NCBI GenBank assembly: GCA_022823865.1
Contig: JAJEHF010000207.1
Span: 39,735-103,734, forward strand
Length of the DNA stretch: 64,000 nucleotides
Source: Bryobacterales bacterium
Lineage (GTDB): Bacteria; Acidobacteriota; Terriglobia; Bryobacterales; UBA6623
Direction: 5' to 3'
Position 1 is the first letter of the stretch, and each line of letters begins with the position of its first letter. A program made the position numbers and the translations under genes. Below the pieces are notes generated by a model, which was not told where the DNA came from, made no database searches, and saw only the letters and a list, made by a program, of their open reading frames with translations. Positions 37,649-46,227 of this stretch are shown in pieces.

Positions 37649-38668
37649 ATGAAAGCTCTGTTTCTCGCGATTCTTCTGGTTTCGGCGGTCAGCCCGCGGG
37701 CGGCGGGCGCGACGTTGGACATCTACTGGATCGATGTCGAGGGCGGGGCGGCGACCCTAGTCGTGACGCCGGAGGCCGAGACCATCCTGATGGATGCCGG
37801 CTGGCCGGGCTTCGAGGGGCGCGATGCCGAGCGCATCGTGAAGGTCCTCGGCGAGGAGGTGGGCAAGCTCGAATTGGACTATTTCATCGCGTCGCACTTC
37901 CACCGCGACCACACGGGAGGGGTGGCGGAATTGGCCGATCGCGTGCCGATCCGCAACTTCGTCGATCACGGCGACAGCGTTGAGGTGGGCTGGAACGAGC
38001 GCGCGGACGAACTGTGGCAAAGCTATGTCGACACCGCCGGCGAGGGGCGCATCCGGGCCGAGCCCGGCCAGAGGCTGCCCTTGGCCAGCACGGACTTCTT
38101 CTTCGTGGCGGCCCGCAGTCGCTTCTTGGAGGAGCCCCTGGCAGGGGCGTCTCCCAACCCCGCTTGCCGCGGCGCCGCGGCGAAGCGTGTTGACAAGGGT
38201 GAGAATGGCAAGAGCGTCGGGTTCATGATTCGCGTCGGAGACTTTGAATTCCTCGACTTGGGAGACCTGACCTGGAACTACGAGATCGAGACCGCCTGCC
38301 CGGTCAATCTCTTCGGCGTCGTCGACCTGTACCAGGTCACCCACCACGGAATGCACATGTCCGGCGCCCCCGCGCATATCCAGGCCATCCAGCCGCTCGT
38401 GGCGGTGATGAACAACGGGCCGCGCAAGGGAGGCAGCCCGGCGACCTTCAGCGCGCTGATGTCCACCGAGTCCCTGGTCGATCTGTGGCAGGTGCACCGG
38501 GCGGTGGAGAGCGGGGCGGAGCACAACCCCAGTGAAGAATTCATCGCCAACACGGGCGAGACCGAGGGCTGCGCCGCCCACTGGATCAAGGCGTCGGTGC
38601 AGCCTGACGGCCGGTTTTCCGTGACGAACTCACGGACTGGATTCAGCAAGAGCTACGAGCCGCGCTAG
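37649..38668 (+). CDS. exported metallo-beta-lactamase-fold hydrolase (ComEC-like)
   Basis: A 339-residue exported MBL-fold protein. The signal peptide is MKALFLAILLVSAVSPRAAGA. The zinc motif is SHFHRDHTGGV (His83, His85, Asp87 and His88), followed by LDLGDLTWNYE (bridging Asp) and YQVTHHGMHMSG (distal His). The opening IYWIDVEGGAATLVV resembles the MBL domain of ComEC/Rec2 proteins, but no membrane domain follows, so this is the stand-alone type. Substrate unknown. ATG 37649 is chosen over GTG 37643. Its stop overlaps the convergent S41 protease stop in a shared CTAG. Confidence 0.88.
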   Translation: MKALFLAILLVSAVSPRAAGATLDIYWIDVEGGAATLVVTPEAETILMDAGWPGFEGRDAERIVKVLGEEVGKLELDYFIASHFHRDHTGGVAELADRVPIRNFVDHGDSVEVGWNERADELWQSYVDTAGEGRIRAEPGQRLPLASTDFFFVAARSRFLEEPLAGASPNPACRGAAAKRVDKGENGKSVGFMIRVGDFEFLDLGDLTWNYEIETACPVNLFGVVDLYQVTHHGMHMSGAPAHIQAIQPLVAVMNNGPRKGGSPATFSALMSTESLVDLWQVHRAVESGAEHNPSEEFIANTGETEGCAAHWIKASVQPDGRFSVTNSRTGFSKSYEPR

Positions 38669-40260
38669 GAAACCGGAATCTGGCTCTTGTCCATCAGGCT
38701 GGCGGCTTGCGCGAGCAGCGATCTCGCGCGCAGGATGACGGGGTCGTAGCTGGCACGGATCCGCTGTCCTTCGTCGTAGTCGAAATAGGACACGTGCAGG
38801 TGGGTTGCGAGGGACCGCATCAGGAACTGCCGGTCCGCGGCTGACATCCGCCGGCCGGTCGGAATTCCCAGCCGCCCCATGAACGCCAGCAGATCGGCCA
38901 GCATGTCGGGTGAAGGCGTCTCGCCCTTCAGCATTGCGTAGCCGCGGGCGCGGAGTCGCGCCACGAAACGCTCGACAGCGCGATGCCGGCCCGCCAGCCG
39001 CTGCACGGCCGTCCTGCGCAGGCCCTCGATTTCCACGTCTGGCGCGATGCCGCCGAACTCGTACACCTTGCGCCCGCTGTCGGTGAGCCGGACCGTGCCT
39101 TGTTGCGGCCTGTACTGTTCGCTGCAAGGCTCGGTGAAGTACTCGCTCGGGGTGATGCTGGCATAGGGGCGCTGGATCAGGCGGCCGCTCGGAGAGTAGT
39201 AGCGCGCCGTGGTGAGCACCATTCCCGTGGACTCGGGCAGCGCGAACACGGACTGGACCAAGCCCTTGCCGAAGGTGCTGCTGCCGGCAATCAGGGCCCG
39301 GTCGTGATCCTGCAGCGCGCCGGCCACGATCTCGGACGCGGAGGCGGACCCGCAGTTTACGAGCACCACGATCGGATAGTCGAGATCGGGGTTCTCCGAC
39401 TTCGCGCGGTAGTGGCGCTCCGGCGACGCCCGGCCGCGATGGGACACGACGCTTTGCCCGGGCTCCAAGAAGTGGCTGGCGACCCGGACGCCGGCCGAAA
39501 GCAAGCCGCCCTTGTTGCCCCGCAGGTCCAGGACCAGCCCGGTCATGCCCTGGCTCTCCATTTGACCCAAGGCCTCTTCCAGTTCGTCGGGAGTCCTCTC
39601 CCCGAAGCTGGTCAGGTGGAGGTAGGCGGTGCCGTCTTCGAACAGCAGGCGGGTGGGAATCGTCGGCCGCGGGATCACGTGCCGCACGAGCTCGACGTCG
39701 ATCCAGCGGTCCAGGCCCTCCCGCGACAGACTGAGGCCGACGGGCGTCCCGGCCGGCCCTTTGAGCCGGCTCGCGACTTGATCGAGCGGCAGTCGGCTCA
39801 CCGGGCTGCCGTCGACCATCTCGATCGCGTCGCCCGGCCGGATGCCGGCCTCGAATGCGGGCGTTTCCGGGAACGGGAAGTCGATGATCGTCTTGTTGCC
39901 GAAATTGACGATTTGCACGCCGACGCCGGCATAGCTTCCGCGCTCTTGCTCGCGCATGGCAAGGAAGTTCTCGGTGTCGAGGAACGTTGAATGCGGGTCG
40001 AGGGTGGCCAGCATGCCGGGGATCGCCCCTTGATAGATCGCGTTCTCCCACTGCACTTCTTCGGCGAAGCGCTGCTGGATCAGGCGCGTGGCCTGCCGCG
40101 CTAAGTGCAGCTGGCCGTTGATCGGCGCCATCTGGATGAAGTTGCCGTTGGTGCCGATGCGCAAGCCGTAGAGCCCGCCCAGGACGGTGCAGACGGCGAT
40201 GACCGCCATGATCAGCAGCACCGAACGGACGACTTTCACGATGTCCGTCCTCTGCCTCAT
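38665..40260 (-). CDS. S41 family C-terminal processing peptidase
   Basis: A 531-residue membrane-anchored Ctp/Prc-type serine protease. There is one N-terminal membrane helix (VVRSVLLIMAVIAVCTVLGGLYGL), then the cap region (DPHSTFLDTENF). The PDZ domain is about 110-190 (YAGVGVQIVNFGNKTIIDFPFPETPAFEAGIRPGDAIEMVDG). The catalytic core has the nucleophile Ser in VNCGSASASEIVAGALQD and the general-base Lys in STFGKGLVQS, about 25 residues apart as expected. The approximately 130-residue C-terminal extension is not recognised. Probable role is trimming of envelope proteins or peptidoglycan hydrolases. Confidence 0.93.
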   Translation of the reverse strand: MRQRTDIVKVVRSVLLIMAVIAVCTVLGGLYGLRIGTNGNFIQMAPINGQLHLARQATRLIQQRFAEEVQWENAIYQGAIPGMLATLDPHSTFLDTENFLAMREQERGSYAGVGVQIVNFGNKTIIDFPFPETPAFEAGIRPGDAIEMVDGSPVSRLPLDQVASRLKGPAGTPVGLSLSREGLDRWIDVELVRHVIPRPTIPTRLLFEDGTAYLHLTSFGERTPDELEEALGQMESQGMTGLVLDLRGNKGGLLSAGVRVASHFLEPGQSVVSHRGRASPERHYRAKSENPDLDYPIVVLVNCGSASASEIVAGALQDHDRALIAGSSTFGKGLVQSVFALPESTGMVLTTARYYSPSGRLIQRPYASITPSEYFTEPCSEQYRPQQGTVRLTDSGRKVYEFGGIAPDVEIEGLRRTAVQRLAGRHRAVERFVARLRARGYAMLKGETPSPDMLADLLAFMGRLGIPTGRRMSAADRQFLMRSLATHLHVSYFDYDEGQRIRASYDPVILRARSLLAQAASLMDKSQIPVS

Positions 40261-40296
40261 GAATACGTCGCTGGCGGTGCCGCCGCCCGAGCGCCC

Positions 40297-40629
40297 TTAC
40301 GAGTTTCGCAAGCTGTCGATCTTCGCCGCCAGCACGAAATCGGATTCGGTCAGGCCGTCGATCTTGTGGGTCCAGATCTTGACCCCGACTTTGCCCCAAG
40401 TGAGAAAAATGTCGGGGTGGTGGCCCTCGCTCTCCGCGACCTCCCCGATGGCGTTGGTAAAGTCCAAGGCCTGCTGGAAATTGGGAAAGCCGAACTCGCG
40501 CTCCAAGTGGTGCCCGTCAATCACGCTCCAGTCCGCCACCTCGGCGCTGAGCCGGGCCAGCTCCTCGCCTTCGACCGGCGGCACGCCGCCGGTGCAGGGG
40601 ACGCACGACTTCTGGGCCAATGCGGACAT
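40297..40629 (-). CDS. 4a-hydroxytetrahydrobiopterin dehydratase (PCD)
   Basis: A 110-residue pterin-4a-carbinolamine dehydratase. MSALAQKSCVPCTGGVPPVEGEEL is the normal N-terminus. The active site is SEGHHPDIFLTWGKVGVKIWTHKIDGLTESDFVLAAKID, with the His-His-Pro triplet and distal His. It regenerates tetrahydropterin after aromatic amino-acid hydroxylation, or acts in a related pterin/molybdopterin role when no hydroxylase is present. ATG 40629 is used because it gives the standard start; an ATG at 40650 would add seven residues. It is transcribed divergently from lspA. Confidence 0.93.
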   Translation of the reverse strand: MSALAQKSCVPCTGGVPPVEGEELARLSAEVADWSVIDGHHLEREFGFPNFQQALDFTNAIGEVAESEGHHPDIFLTWGKVGVKIWTHKIDGLTESDFVLAAKIDSLRNS

Positions 40630-40787
40630 TCCGCCAGATCCTGCGCTCATGGTAGCACGGCGCCGGCCGCGCTCGAGCCCGCGATCGGCAGGGTGCCGAG
40701 GGCGCGCGGACGGGCCGCCCTCGCGGCGCTGCGATGGTGCCGGGCGGTTCATGTAGACTGAACTCGTGGAGGGGCGAGCGTAGGCCA

Positions 40788-41333
40788 ATGGACGGGTCTG
40801 CTGCCGCGGGGCGGAGCGGCCGCTGCTGCGCCGCGCTGACCGGTTCCAACTCGGCGCTCGCCGCCCTCGGTTGCGCGATCCTGGGCTTGGACCTGTACAC
40901 CAAGGCCCTTGTAGCGGAGGCATTGGCGCACGGGGAGTCCGTGGCGATATTGGACGGCTTCTTCAACCTCGTGCACGTGCGCAACGCGGGAATCGCGTTC
41001 GGCCTCTTCGCGGACGCGCCGGCCTGGTTCCGCGACTGGGCCCTTCCGGGCCTGGCGCTGGCCGGTGTCGTTGTCGTCTTGGCGCTGTTCCGGCAGTCGG
41101 GCCAGGCTTCGGGCCTGAACCGCTGCGCCTTTCCCTTGGTTCTGGCCGGAGCGGCCGGAAACCTGTACGAGCGCTGGGGGCAAGGCTACGTGACCGACTT
41201 CCTGGACTTCTTCGTCGGGACCTACCACTGGCCGGCCTTTAACGTGGCCGATTCGGCGATCACGGTCGGAGTCGGCCTGCTGCTGCTGGACTCGTTCCGC
41301 GGGCCGGGACGCGATTCCGCCGCCCAAGGCTAG
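40788..41333 (+). CDS. lspA: lipoprotein signal peptidase (signal peptidase II)
   Basis: A 181-residue membrane aspartyl protease with four hydrophobic segments that removes signal peptides from diacylated prolipoproteins. Motifs: LDLYTKALV (helix 1 Asp), VRNAGIAFGLF, GAAGNLYERWGQGYVTDFLDF and FNVADSAITVG. The catalytic aspartates in VTDFLDF and FNVADS are present. The conserved GNxxDR reads GNLYER, a conservative change. ATG 40788 is used. The gene is 14 bases upstream of lgt, a sensible lipoprotein-maturation pair given the putative lipoproteins in this window. Confidence 0.95.
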   Translation: MDGSAAAGRSGRCCAALTGSNSALAALGCAILGLDLYTKALVAEALAHGESVAILDGFFNLVHVRNAGIAFGLFADAPAWFRDWALPGLALAGVVVVLALFRQSGQASGLNRCAFPLVLAGAAGNLYERWGQGYVTDFLDFFVGTYHWPAFNVADSAITVGVGLLLLDSFRGPGRDSAAQG

Positions 41334-41347
41334 GCCCGCTGCTGACC

Positions 41348-42127
41348 ATGTTTCCCAGGCTGCTCGAGATCGGCTCGTTCTCGGTGCCGACCTACGGCCT
41401 GCTGATCGCCGCCGGCTTCCTGGCCGGCATTTCGCTCTCCGCGCGGCTGGCGAAGCGGACCGCGATCGACCCGGAGCGCGTCACAAGCCTGGGGATCGTC
41501 CTGCTGCTTTCGGCGATCGTCGGCGCCAAGGTCTTCCTGATCGCAAACAGCTGGAGCTACTACGCCGCCGACTGGGGCAGGCTGTTCTCGCTGTCCGCCT
41601 TGCGCTCGGGCGGGGTGTTCTACGGCGGCCTGGTCACGGCCCTCGGCGTGGCGTACTGGTACACGCGCAGACACGGCTTGCCTTGGCTTGCCACGGCGGA
41701 CCTGATGGTGCCGGGCCTGGCCTTCGGGCACGCCATCGGCCGGATGGGGTGCTTCGCCGCCGGCTGCTGCTGGGGCCGGGAGACCCACGTCGCGTGGGCG
41801 GTGACGTTCAGCAACCCGATCGCCCATGATTTCACGGGCGTGCCGCTGAACGTGTCGCTGCATCCGACACAGCTCTACGAGGCTTTCGGCACCGCGCTGA
41901 TCGGCGCGTTCCTGTTGTGGCGCTTCTTGCAGCCGCACGCGCCCGGAGCGATCCTCGGCGCCTACCTGGCCCTGTACTCCTCGTTTCGCTTCGTCGTCGA
42001 GCCCTTCCGCGCCGATGGCGCCCGGCCGGCGCTGGTAGGCGGGACGGTGAGCACCACGCAGCTGGTGGCGCTGGGCCTCTTCGCCGTGGGGCTCTGGCTA
42101 GTGTTCGCAGCGCGGCGCAGGGCCTGA
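41348..42127 (+). CDS. lgt: prolipoprotein diacylglyceryl transferase
   Basis: A 259-residue, seven-helix membrane enzyme that moves diacylglycerol from phosphatidylglycerol to the lipobox Cys. It begins MFPRLLEIGSFSVPTYGLLIAAGFLAG. The Lgt signature is GLAFGHAIGRMGCFAAGCCWG, and HPTQLYEA follows. The essential His and Arg (SVPTYG region, GRMGCF) are in place. It acts one step before LspA, whose gene lies 14 bases upstream. It converges with leuD, with stops 11 bases apart. Confidence 0.96.
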   Translation: MFPRLLEIGSFSVPTYGLLIAAGFLAGISLSARLAKRTAIDPERVTSLGIVLLLSAIVGAKVFLIANSWSYYAADWGRLFSLSALRSGGVFYGGLVTALGVAYWYTRRHGLPWLATADLMVPGLAFGHAIGRMGCFAAGCCWGRETHVAWAVTFSNPIAHDFTGVPLNVSLHPTQLYEAFGTALIGAFLLWRFLQPHAPGAILGAYLALYSSFRFVVEPFRADGARPALVGGTVSTTQLVALGLFAVGLWLVFAARRRA

Positions 42128-42137
42128 GCCCGGCGCA

Positions 42138-42746
42138 TCAGGCCAGGGTGTTCAGCGCCTCGGCAGACTGCGATTCGTACGCGCTGATCGCCGGCATGCG
42201 CTGCTGGATGTAGCTCAGCTGGTCGCCCCCTTCGAGCAGGCACTGCTTCGAGAAGTCGTCGATAGGAAACGAGACGCCCCTGCCGCTGGGCAAGGTCAGC
42301 GTTTGGCTGGCCAGGTCCACTGTCAGCTCCAGCCCTTCGTCGGAGCTGGCGGCCTCGAAGAGCTCGGCCAGCGTGGCTTCGTCGACCGCGACAGGCAGCA
42401 GGCCGTTCTTGAGGCAATTGTTGCGGAAGATGTCCGCGAAAGACGTGCTGATAACCGCGCGAAAGCCGAAGCCCAGCAGGGCCCAGGGGGCGTGCTCGCG
42501 GGAACTGCCGCAGCCGAAGTTGTCGCCCGCCAGCAGGATCGTGCCGCCGGCCGCTCGCGGCTGGTTGAGCACGAACTCGGGATTGGGCCCGCCATCGGGC
42601 AGGTAGCGCCAGTCGTTGAACAGGTTCTCGCCAAGCCCCAGCTTCTCGATCGTCTTGAGGAAGCGAGCCGGGATGATCTGGTCGGTGTCGATGTCGGAGA
42701 CGGGCAGCGGAACGACCTTGCCGCTGAAGCTGGTGACAGGTTGCAT
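42138..42746 (-). CDS. leuD: 3-isopropylmalate dehydratase small subunit
   Basis: A 202-residue LeuD. Motifs: DIDTDQIIPARFLKTIEKLGLGENLFNDWRYLPDG and AGDNFGCGSSREHAPWALLGFGFRAVISTSFADIFRNNCLKNGLLPV, the swivelling-domain signature. Together with LeuC it isomerises 2-isopropylmalate to 3-isopropylmalate in leucine biosynthesis. It begins 18 bases after the leuC stop on the same strand. leuA and leuB are not in the window. Confidence 0.97.
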   Translation of the reverse strand: MQPVTSFSGKVVPLPVSDIDTDQIIPARFLKTIEKLGLGENLFNDWRYLPDGGPNPEFVLNQPRAAGGTILLAGDNFGCGSSREHAPWALLGFGFRAVISTSFADIFRNNCLKNGLLPVAVDEATLAELFEAASSDEGLELTVDLASQTLTLPSGRGVSFPIDDFSKQCLLEGGDQLSYIQQRMPAISAYESQSAEALNTLA

Positions 42747-42764
42747 GGGTTCTCTCCGGATGTG

Positions 42765-44153
42765 CTAGAGGTAGCGTCGGGGGTCGGCGACCGAGCCCTC
42801 GACGGCCGCGGCGGCAGCGGTCAGCGGGCTGGCCAGGAAGGTCCGCCCGCCCTTGCCCTGGCGACCTTCGAAATTGCGGTTGCTGGTCGAAACGCAGTAC
42901 TGGCCGCTGCCGAGCTGGTCGCCGTTCATGGCGATGCACATGCTGCAGCCGGCCTGACGCCAGTCCGCCCCGGCGGCGCGGAAGATATCCGCAAGGCCCT
43001 CGGCTTCGGCCTGCGCCCGGATCCTTTCCGAGCCGGGCACGACCATCATGCGGACCCGCGGGTCGACCTTGCGGCCCTGCAGCAGGCTCGCGGCCTGGCG
43101 CAGATCGGTCATGCGCGAGTTGGTGCAGCTGCCGATGAACACGACATCGACGGGCTGCCCGATCAGCGGCTTGCCCGGCTCCAAACGCATGTAGTCGAGG
43201 GCCTTGCGGACGCTCGGGTTGCCGTTCGGCTCGGGCACGGGCTGGCTCACGCGCACTCCCATGCCTGGGTTGGTGCCCCACGTGATCATCGGCTCGAGCC
43301 CGGCGGCGTCGATCTCGACGGTGCGGTCGTAGACGGCGCCCTCGTCGGAGGGAAGCCTTCGCCAGCGTTCCACCGCCGCGTCCCACTCGGCACCCCTGGG
43401 GACGGTCGGCTTGTCGGCGAGAAACTCGTACGTCGTGTCGTCCGGGGCGACCATGCCGGCCCGGGCGCCGCCCTCGATCGACATGTTGCAGACAGTCATG
43501 CGGCCTTCCATCGAGAGCGAGCGGATTGCCTCGCCGGTGTATTCCAGCACTTGGCCGGTGCCCCCGCCGATGCCGATCTCCGCGATCAGCGCCAGGATGA
43601 GGTCCTTGGCCACGACGCCGTCCGCGACGCGTCCGGCGAAGCGCACTTCGCAAGTCTTGGAGCGGCGCTGCAGCAGGCACTGCGTGGCGAGCACGTGCTC
43701 GACCTCCGTGGTGCCGATGCCGAAGGCGAGAGCGCCGAACGCGCCGTGCGTGGAAGTATGGCTGTCCCCGCAGACCACCGTGATGCCCGGCCGGGTCAGG
43801 CCCAATTCCGGCCCGATCACGTGGACGATCCCCTGCGACTCGTCCCCGAGGTCGGCCAGCGGGACGTCGAATTCGCGGCAATTGATGCGCAGCTGCTGCA
43901 CCTGCTTGGCAGCGATCGGATCCATGATCGGCAGGGCTTGGTTCTGCGTCGGAATGCTGTGGTCCATCGTCGCCTGGGTGCGGTCGGGGCGGCGGACCTT
44001 GATCCCTCGGTCGCGCAGGCCCTGGAAGGCCTGCGGCGAGGTCACCTCGTGCACGAGATGCAGGTCGATGTAGAGCACGGCGGGCGCTCCCGGCTCGTGG
44101 GTGACCACGTGGGAATCCCAGACCTTCTCGTATAGGGTGCGCGGCTTTCTCAC
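42765..44153 (-). CDS. leuC: 3-isopropylmalate dehydratase large subunit
   Basis: A 462-residue aconitase-family LeuC. Motifs: [52 protein letters not shown], and the 4Fe-4S cysteines in [14 protein letters not shown] and [17 protein letters not shown] 44153 gives the normal LeuC N-terminus ([10 protein letters not shown]); earlier in-frame codons read through unrelated sequence and overlap the promoter of the divergent DksA-type gene. Length is within the family's 460-475 range. Confidence 0.96.
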   Translation of the reverse strand: MRKPRTLYEKVWDSHVVTHEPGAPAVLYIDLHLVHEVTSPQAFQGLRDRGIKVRRPDRTQATMDHSIPTQNQALPIMDPIAAKQVQQLRINCREFDVPLADLGDESQGIVHVIGPELGLTRPGITVVCGDSHTSTHGAFGALAFGIGTTEVEHVLATQCLLQRRSKTCEVRFAGRVADGVVAKDLILALIAEIGIGGGTGQVLEYTGEAIRSLSMEGRMTVCNMSIEGGARAGMVAPDDTTYEFLADKPTVPRGAEWDAAVERWRRLPSDEGAVYDRTVEIDAAGLEPMITWGTNPGMGVRVSQPVPEPNGNPSVRKALDYMRLEPGKPLIGQPVDVVFIGSCTNSRMTDLRQAASLLQGRKVDPRVRMMVVPGSERIRAQAEAEGLADIFRAAGADWRQAGCSMCIAMNGDQLGSGQYCVSTSNRNFEGRQGKGGRTFLASPLTAAAAAVEGSVADPRRYL

Positions 44154-44226
44154 AAGCTCTAGTCTAGCCCAGGCGGGGGCGGGCGCCTCCGGCTCCGGGG
44201 CGTCTCGGATGAGCGCGCGGGCCGTC

Positions 44227-44255
44227 TTGACAGCGTATCGGGGCACCAATAGAAT
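44227..44255 (+). promoter_or_regulatory. sigma-70-type promoter for the DksA/TraR gene
   Basis: TTGACA at 44227-44232 and TAGAAT at 44250-44255 with a 17-base spacer, a near-consensus housekeeping promoter. Transcription would start near 44262, giving an untranslated leader of about 58 bases before ATG 44320. It is the best promoter match seen in the window. Confidence 0.75.
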
Positions 44256-44319
44256 TACTGAACCGACAGCGCTCGCAGGCGGCCGACCGCTCGGCCTCTG
44301 TGACCAAGTCCCGGCGACC

Positions 44320-44688
44320 ATGCACCCCAAGCGACTTGCAGGACTGCGGAAAGCTCTCGAGTTGAAACGCGAGCAGCTCACCAACACGCTGGCCAACACC
44401 GCCGACGCGAGCCGCGCCATAGGCGAGACGGTCGGCGGCGACGAAGGAGAGGAAGCGGCCGCGGCTTCCAACCGGGACTTCCTCAGCGCTCAGGGATACA
44501 GCTTGCGCGAGCAACTTATATTGGTCAAAGACGCCCTGGTCCGACTTGACACCGGAGAATTTGGTATTTGTGAAGAATGCGGGCGGGCGGTCAACCTCAA
44601 GCGGCTCGAAGCCGTGCCTTGGACCCGCTATTGCCGAGATTGCCAGCAAGAGGTTGAGAGCGAAATCGGGTCATCTGGCGAGAGGTGA
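44320..44688 (+). CDS. DksA/TraR-family zinc-finger protein
   Basis: A 122-residue protein with a coiled-coil-like N-terminal half ([33 protein letters not shown]) and a C4 zinc finger CEECG ... CRDC ([33 protein letters not shown]). Such proteins bind in the RNA polymerase secondary channel and modulate transcription with or without ppGpp. The coil lacks the clear DxxDxA tip of E. coli DksA, so a TraR/YbiI-type role is possible. ATG 44320 follows a strong promoter at 44227-44255. Confidence 0.88.
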   Translation: MHPKRLAGLRKALELKREQLTNTLANTADASRAIGETVGGDEGEEAAAASNRDFLSAQGYSLREQLILVKDALVRLDTGEFGICEECGRAVNLKRLEAVPWTRYCRDCQQEVESEIGSSGER

Positions 44689-44742
44689 GCTTTCTCCAGT
44701 CCAAGGGCTAATCGATCATTCTGGCCGCACAGGCGGCGTGGA

Positions 44743-44760
44743 TGCGGCGTGCGCGCCGCA
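44743..44760. terminator. G+C-rich hairpin after the DksA/TraR gene
   Basis: Seven-base perfect stem TGCGGCG / CGCCGCA with loop TGCG, 54 bases past the DksA/TraR stop and before the HNH gene. There is no T-run, so it is at best a Rho-assisted or attenuating structure. Confidence 0.3.
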
Positions 44761-44849
44761 CGGTGCCCCGTTGCGCCCGGGCTCGCAGGGGGGCCCGGCG
44801 GCGGTCTGCACCGCTTGCTAGCGCGAACCGACCGGCCAGGGGGTGCGCG

Positions 44850-45389
44850 GTGACGCACGAGCACTTCAAGGTCAACCCCCTGCGACGCCCCGTGCTGGTC
44901 TTGAACGCCAGCTACGAGCCGATCCATGTCTGCGCCGTGCGGCGCGCCCTGATCCTGCTCGTCAAGGGGATGGCGTCGACGGAGGAAGCTGGCGAGGGCC
45001 GCGTGCATTCTCCCTCCCAGAGCCTGGCCGTCCCCTCCGTGATCCGCCTGCTGGAGTACCGCCGCATCCCCCGCCAGATGCGCGCGATCTCGCGCAAGAA
45101 CATCCTGATCCGAGACCAGCACACCTGCCAGTACTGCAACAAGCAGTTCGGCACGGGCGACCTCACCTTGGATCACGTGGTCCCGCGCTCGCGCGGCGGC
45201 AACAACACGTGGGAGAACTTGGTCGCCTGTTGCTTGCGCTGCAACAACCGCAAGGGGGACCGCTTGCCGGTCGAGGCGCAGATGAAGCTGCAGCGACAGC
45301 CGAAGCCGTTCAACTTGCACACCAGCCGCAGCCTCATGCGGCAGATGGGCAACCACCAAGAGAACTGGCGCAAGTACCTGTTCTACTAG
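44850..45389 (+). CDS. HNH endonuclease-family protein
   Basis: A 179-residue protein of a widespread single-domain HNH family. A conserved N-terminus (PLRRPVLVLNASYEPIHVCAVRRALILLVKGMA) is followed by the zinc-supported HNH fold CQYCNKQFGTGDLTLDHVVPRSRGGNNTWENLVACCLRCNNRKGDR, with catalytic His in LDHVVP and Asn in ENLVACC. GTG 44850 is preceded by AGGGGG about seven bases away. These proteins resemble 5mC-restriction or CRISPR-unrelated housekeeping HNH nucleases; the target is unknown. Confidence 0.9.
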   Translation: MTHEHFKVNPLRRPVLVLNASYEPIHVCAVRRALILLVKGMASTEEAGEGRVHSPSQSLAVPSVIRLLEYRRIPRQMRAISRKNILIRDQHTCQYCNKQFGTGDLTLDHVVPRSRGGNNTWENLVACCLRCNNRKGDRLPVEAQMKLQRQPKPFNLHTSRSLMRQMGNHQENWRKYLFY

Positions 45390-45513
45390 CCCGGACCCGG
45401 ATCGCAGCCCGGATGCGGCCTCTCGCCGTGGGCACGGCCACGCGCGGTCTCGCCCTGCTGCCGAACTTGCCGCCCTCGCGACTCCCGGCAGTCCGAGCCG
45501 TCCGATCCGATGC

Positions 45514-46221
45514 ATGGTGGATACTGGTTCGATGGCGAGCGTTCCCTGGCTCATCTGCGACGCCGACGACACTCTGTGGGAGAACAACATCTACTTCGAG
45601 CACGCGATCTCGGAGTTCATTCGGTACTTGGACCACCCGCGCCTCTCGCCGGTCGCGGTGCGCCGGCGGCTCGATGAGATCGAGAGCCGCAACATCAAGC
45701 TCCGCGGGTACGGCACGAAGAACTTCGCCCGCAACTTGGTGGAGTGCTTCGAAACGCTGCGAGGCGGGCCGGCCACCGAACAGCAGCGCCGCCGGATCGT
45801 CGGGATGACAGACAGGATCACCGGCGGCGAGATCGAACTGCTGCCCGGCGTGGTCAAGACACTCGCGGAACTTCGCCAGCGGTACCGCCTGGCCTTGCTG
45901 ACCAAGGGAGACCCTGAAGAGCAGCACACCAAGCTGGAACGATCGGGCCTGAAGGCCTTTTTCAAGCCCGTCGCGACTGTGCCCGAGAAGGATGTCGAGT
46001 GCTATCGGACCCTGGTCAGGCAGATCGACGCTGACCCGGCAACCACGTGGATGATCGGCAACAGCCCCAAGTCCGACATCAATCCGGCCCTCGAAGCCGG
46101 ACTGGGAGCGGTGTTGGTGCCGAATCCGAGCACCTGGTCGCTTGAGATCCAGGACCTGCCGGAGTCCCACGAGCGCTTTCGCACGGTGGAGCGCTTCGCC
46201 GATCTGACGGCGCTGTTCTAG
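45514..46221 (+). CDS. HAD-superfamily hydrolase
   Basis: A 235-residue HAD phosphatase-like protein. Motif I is LICDADDTLWENN (nucleophile and acid Asp). Motif II is the LALLTKGDPEEQ Thr, and motif IV is WMIGNSPKSDINPALEAGLGAVLVPN. The cap is a helical C1-type between motifs I and II. Probably dephosphorylates a small metabolite. The start may be ATG 45514 or ATG 45532 (six residues shorter, with a loose GGTGGA upstream). Confidence 0.9.
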   Translation: MVDTGSMASVPWLICDADDTLWENNIYFEHAISEFIRYLDHPRLSPVAVRRRLDEIESRNIKLRGYGTKNFARNLVECFETLRGGPATEQQRRRIVGMTDRITGGEIELLPGVVKTLAELRQRYRLALLTKGDPEEQHTKLERSGLKAFFKPVATVPEKDVECYRTLVRQIDADPATTWMIGNSPKSDINPALEAGLGAVLVPNPSTWSLEIQDLPESHERFRTVERFADLTALF

Positions 46222-46227
46222 GCGGCC

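Noticed and set aside
38630..40399. 589-codon minus-strand frame overlapping the S41 protease
   Set aside because: Shifted frame rich in Arg/Ala/Pro without motifs; the 531-residue frame has the PDZ domain, the Ser and the Lys.
41962..43881. 639-codon minus-strand frame across leuD and leuC
   Set aside because: A frame shadow of both leu genes, which have clear aconitase-family signatures in other frames.
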